From: Saprospiraceae bacterium | GTDB taxonomy: Bacteria > Bacteroidota > Bacteroidia > Chitinophagales > Saprospiraceae | Assembly (NCBI GenBank): GCA_028285085.1 | Contig: JANQQI010000116.1 | Coordinates: 1-64,000 of the forward strand | Length of the DNA: 64,000 bases | Reading direction: 5' to 3' | Part shown: piece by piece, positions 61,792 to 64,000 of the stretch | Layout: each line of letters begins with the position of its first letter | How positions within the stretch are numbered: the stretch's first letter is position 1 | Made by a program: the position numbers and the translations under genes | Notes under the pieces: generated by a model | Seen by the model: only the letters and a program-made list of their open reading frames with translations | Told to the model about the DNA's origin: nothing | Database searches by the model: none

Positions 61792-63918
61792 ATGAGCTAC
61801 GACACCAAAAATATTAGGAATGTTGTTTTGCTGGGCCATTCCGGCTCCGGCAAAACAACATTAGCAGAAGCTATGCTGTTTGAATCCAAAGCGATTAATC
61901 GCCGGGGCACAGTAATAGATAAATCCTCCACTTCCGACTACACCAACATTGAACAAGAGCGAGGCAATTCCATTTTCTCCACATTGATGCACGCCAACTG
62001 GAAAGATTCCAAAATAAATCTTATTGATACGCCGGGTTACGATGATTTCGTAGGAGAGGTCGTTTCTTCTCTTAAAGTTGCCGATACTGCTGTAATGATG
62101 TTGAATGCCCGTAGTGGGGTAGAAGTAGGAACCGAACTGATTTGGGAGTATATCGAGAAATTTCAAACGCCTACTATTTTTGTGGTCAACCACATGGACA
62201 ATGAAAAAGCAGATTATGACATGACGCTGGAGCAGGCGACCAAGCGTTTTGGCAGTAAAGTGATTCCCGTTCAGTATCCCACGCGACAAGGTATCGGTTT
62301 TAATGCAATCGTAGATGCCTTACGTATGGTAATGTACGTTTTCCCCGACGGCGGTGGTCGCCCTCAAAAGCAGCCTATCCCGGATAGCGAAATCGAACGA
62401 GCGCAGGAAATGCATAACGCACTGGTAGAAGCTGCTGCGGAAAATGATGAGGGCTTGATGGAGAAATTCTTTGAAGAGGGATCTTTGAATGAAGACGAAT
62501 TAGCTGAAGGTTTGCGCATTGCCTTAGCTAACCAAGAAATCTATCCTTTGTTTATCGCTTCTTCGGAGCGCAATATGGGAAGCGGCCGTATCATGGGTTT
62601 TATCAATGATATTGCACCTACCCCTATTGATCGTCCCGAAGCAGAACTGGCCGATGGCAGTACCTTGAAATGTGACTCAGCCGGAAAGCCCGTCGTTTTT
62701 ACTTTCAAAACAATTTCTGAACCTCGCGTCGGGATGGTATCCTACTTCAAGGTATACTCTGGTGTACTCCGTAGTGGTGATGAGTTGGTGAACAATAATA
62801 ATCGTAGCTCAGAACGTTTCAACCAACTTTTTATCGCTAATGGCAAAAACCGGGAGCCCGTTGACGAATTACGCGCCGGAGATATCGGTGTGACCGTTAA
62901 ATTGAAAAATACTCACTCTAATAATACCCTTTCTCAAAAAGGAAACGAGGTTAATATTGAACCAATCCATTTCCCCGAACCGAGAATTCGTACTGCTGTA
63001 TTGCCGCCGAGCAAGAATGATATGGAAAAATTAATGAAGGCTTTACATCAGATTCAAGAGGAAGACCCTACCTTAGTGGTCGAACAGTCCAAGGCTTTGA
63101 AGCAAACCTTGCTACACGGCCAAGGACAGTTGCACCTCGATATTATCAAATATCGTATTGAAAAGGTTCACGGCATTAGCATGGAATTCGTTCGGCCTAA
63201 AATCGAATATCGCGAAACGATCACACGTACGGCCAACGATAGCTATCGCCACAAAAAGCAAAGTGGTGGGGCCGGACAATTTGCCGAGGTACATATGCGT
63301 ATCGAGCCCTATTATGAAGGAATGCCGGCTCCAGCCGATTTAACGGTGCGAAATACCGAAGAAGATGAACTCCCGTGGGGTGGTAAATTGGTCTTCTTGT
63401 GGTGTATTGTCGGAGGATCCATCGATGCGAAGTATTCCAACGCCATTAAAAAGGGCGTGATGCAAAAGATGGAGGAAGGCCCATTGACGGGATCTTACTG
63501 CCGAGATATCCGGGTATGTATTTACGACGGAAAAATGCACGCGGTAGATTCCAACGATATGGCCTTTATGATTGCATCTTCGCAGGTGTTTAAAACCTCC
63601 TTCAAGACGGCCGGGCCACAATTGCTCGAACCTATCTATAATCTCGAGATTCTTTGCTCGGATGATGTGATGGGTGATGTGATGGGCGATTTACAAACCC
63701 GTCGAGCAATCATTCAAGGCATGGAAGCCGAAGGCCACTATCAAAAAATTAAGGTGAAGGTACCGCTGTCTGAATTGTACAAGTACTCGTCAACCTTAAG
63801 ATCAATTACGCAGGGCCGGGCCAAGTTTAGCCGCCAATTTGCGGAATTCAGTCCGGTGCCGCACGATATTCAAAAGCAATTAATTGCTGCATATCAAAAT
63901 GATCTGCAGGAAGCATAA
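61792..63918 (+). CDS. Elongation factor G paralogue (EF-G2-like)
   Basis: 708 residues, normal EF-G length. G1 GHSGSGKTT (15-23), G3 DTPGYDDF (79-86) and G4 NHMD (133-136), where the usual Lys of NKMD is His; the switch-I RGITI motif reads RGNSI. Domain IV keeps HKKQSGGAGQFAEV. Domains II, III and V are present. The altered G2 and G4 motifs indicate the fusA2-like branch rather than the housekeeping fusA of the rpsL-rpsG operon, which is not nearby. Probable role: a ribosome-associated GTPase, possibly used under stress; translocation activity is uncertain. A strong terminator follows. Confidence 0.88.
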   Translation: MSYDTKNIRNVVLLGHSGSGKTTLAEAMLFESKAINRRGTVIDKSSTSDYTNIEQERGNSIFSTLMHANWKDSKINLIDTPGYDDFVGEVVSSLKVADTAVMMLNARSGVEVGTELIWEYIEKFQTPTIFVVNHMDNEKADYDMTLEQATKRFGSKVIPVQYPTRQGIGFNAIVDALRMVMYVFPDGGGRPQKQPIPDSEIERAQEMHNALVEAAAENDEGLMEKFFEEGSLNEDELAEGLRIALANQEIYPLFIASSERNMGSGRIMGFINDIAPTPIDRPEAELADGSTLKCDSAGKPVVFTFKTISEPRVGMVSYFKVYSGVLRSGDELVNNNNRSSERFNQLFIANGKNREPVDELRAGDIGVTVKLKNTHSNNTLSQKGNEVNIEPIHFPEPRIRTAVLPPSKNDMEKLMKALHQIQEEDPTLVVEQSKALKQTLLHGQGQLHLDIIKYRIEKVHGISMEFVRPKIEYRETITRTANDSYRHKKQSGGAGQFAEVHMRIEPYYEGMPAPADLTVRNTEEDELPWGGKLVFLWCIVGGSIDAKYSNAIKKGVMQKMEEGPLTGSYCRDIRVCIYDGKMHAVDSNDMAFMIASSQVFKTSFKTAGPQLLEPIYNLEILCSDDVMGDVMGDLQTRRAIIQGMEAEGHYQKIKVKVPLSELYKYSSTLRSITQGRAKFSRQFAEFSPVPHDIQKQLIAAYQNDLQEA

Positions 63919-63944
63919 AGGTATAACGGTCTAATTTGCGATCT

Positions 63945-63987
63945 GAGAGGGAGTCCTGTTGTTACAGTGACTCTCTCTATTTTTTTA
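63945..63987 (+). terminator. Terminator of the EF-G-like gene
   Basis: GAGAGGGAGTC / GACTCTCTC stem (one G-T or mismatch) with a 13-nt loop, followed by TTTTTTT. Confidence 0.75.
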
Positions 63988-64000
63988 GCCTTGACTGGAG

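Noticed and set aside
1-64000. CRISPR array, IS element, integrase or prophage
   Set aside because: No regularly spaced repeats with unique spacers and no transposase, integrase or phage proteins were found on either strand.

Overview
The window looks like a chromosomal segment of a Bacteroidota bacterium, most likely a marine Saprospiria (Lewinella/Saprospiraceae-like) species. This is inferred from gene content, not from an rRNA. It has a giant subtilase with a C-terminal type IX secretion (T9SS) sorting domain, a T9SS plug-type protein, TonB-dependent and CarboxypepD_reg-type outer-membrane barrels, many 'SAQ' signal peptides and lipoproteins, DUF5777 and DUF2339 proteins, A-rich start contexts without strong Shine-Dalgarno sites, and Bacteroidota-style TTTG/TAnnTTTG promoters. 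No rRNA, tRNA, CRISPR array, IS element or prophage was seen.

Layout. 0-6.2 kb: the end of an outer-membrane barrel gene; a TetR-SDR pair with matching palindromic operators; a small Cys-rich secreted protein; an FKBP-like/Asp-box propeller lipoprotein divergent from a two-component system, with four 11-bp-phased heptamers between them. 6.1-8.4 kb: an A+T-rich two-gene unit encoding a DUF4157 (eCIS_core) protein and an overlapping small partner. 8.5-15.4 kb: a TolC-adaptor-RND efflux operon, a tiny membrane ORF and an ECF sigma factor; the operon and the sigma gene share 21-bp-phased LytTR-like direct repeats at the same distance from their starts. 15.6-26.5 kb: DoxX, truA, an acyltransferase-like protein, a TonB-dependent receptor, 3-methyladenine glycosylase, the T9SS plug-like protein, a second TolC-adaptor pair and a TTG-start glycosyltransferase. 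26.5-34.8 kb: a cytochrome/beta-barrel/haem-lipoprotein operon, bacilliredoxin, a cytosolic propeller-like protein, pdxH-DUF2339, and a 1-kb gap with repeated hairpin modules and a possible 45-codon ORF. 34.8-41.6 kb: TetR-TolC-adaptor-RND, a complete second efflux operon with a candidate operator. 41.7-51 kb: a lipoprotein, a methyltransferase, a GlxA-type regulator convergent with a secreted DJ-1 protein, an A+T-rich MBOAT/SGNH pair, a PNPOx-like protein, a DinB-like protein and a glutamate-synthase-like FMN protein. 51-64 kb: a two-subunit molybdenum hydroxylase divergent from a cytochrome c lipoprotein, anmK, an epimerase, the T9SS subtilase and an EF-G paralogue.

How the genes fit together. 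The dominant theme is the cell envelope: export (two complete and one partial tripartite efflux sets), T9SS secretion, outer-membrane uptake, periplasmic redox (cytochromes, molybdenum hydroxylase) and envelope sensing. The most informative new signals are regulatory: four phased heptamers in front of the histidine kinase, LytTR-like arrays linking the sigma factor to the efflux operon, and palindromes matched to both TetR regulators. The best candidates for undescribed biology are the DUF4157 effector-like pair, the FKBP/Asp-box fusion with its adjacent two-component system, and the hairpin-repeat region at 33.9-34.4 kb.
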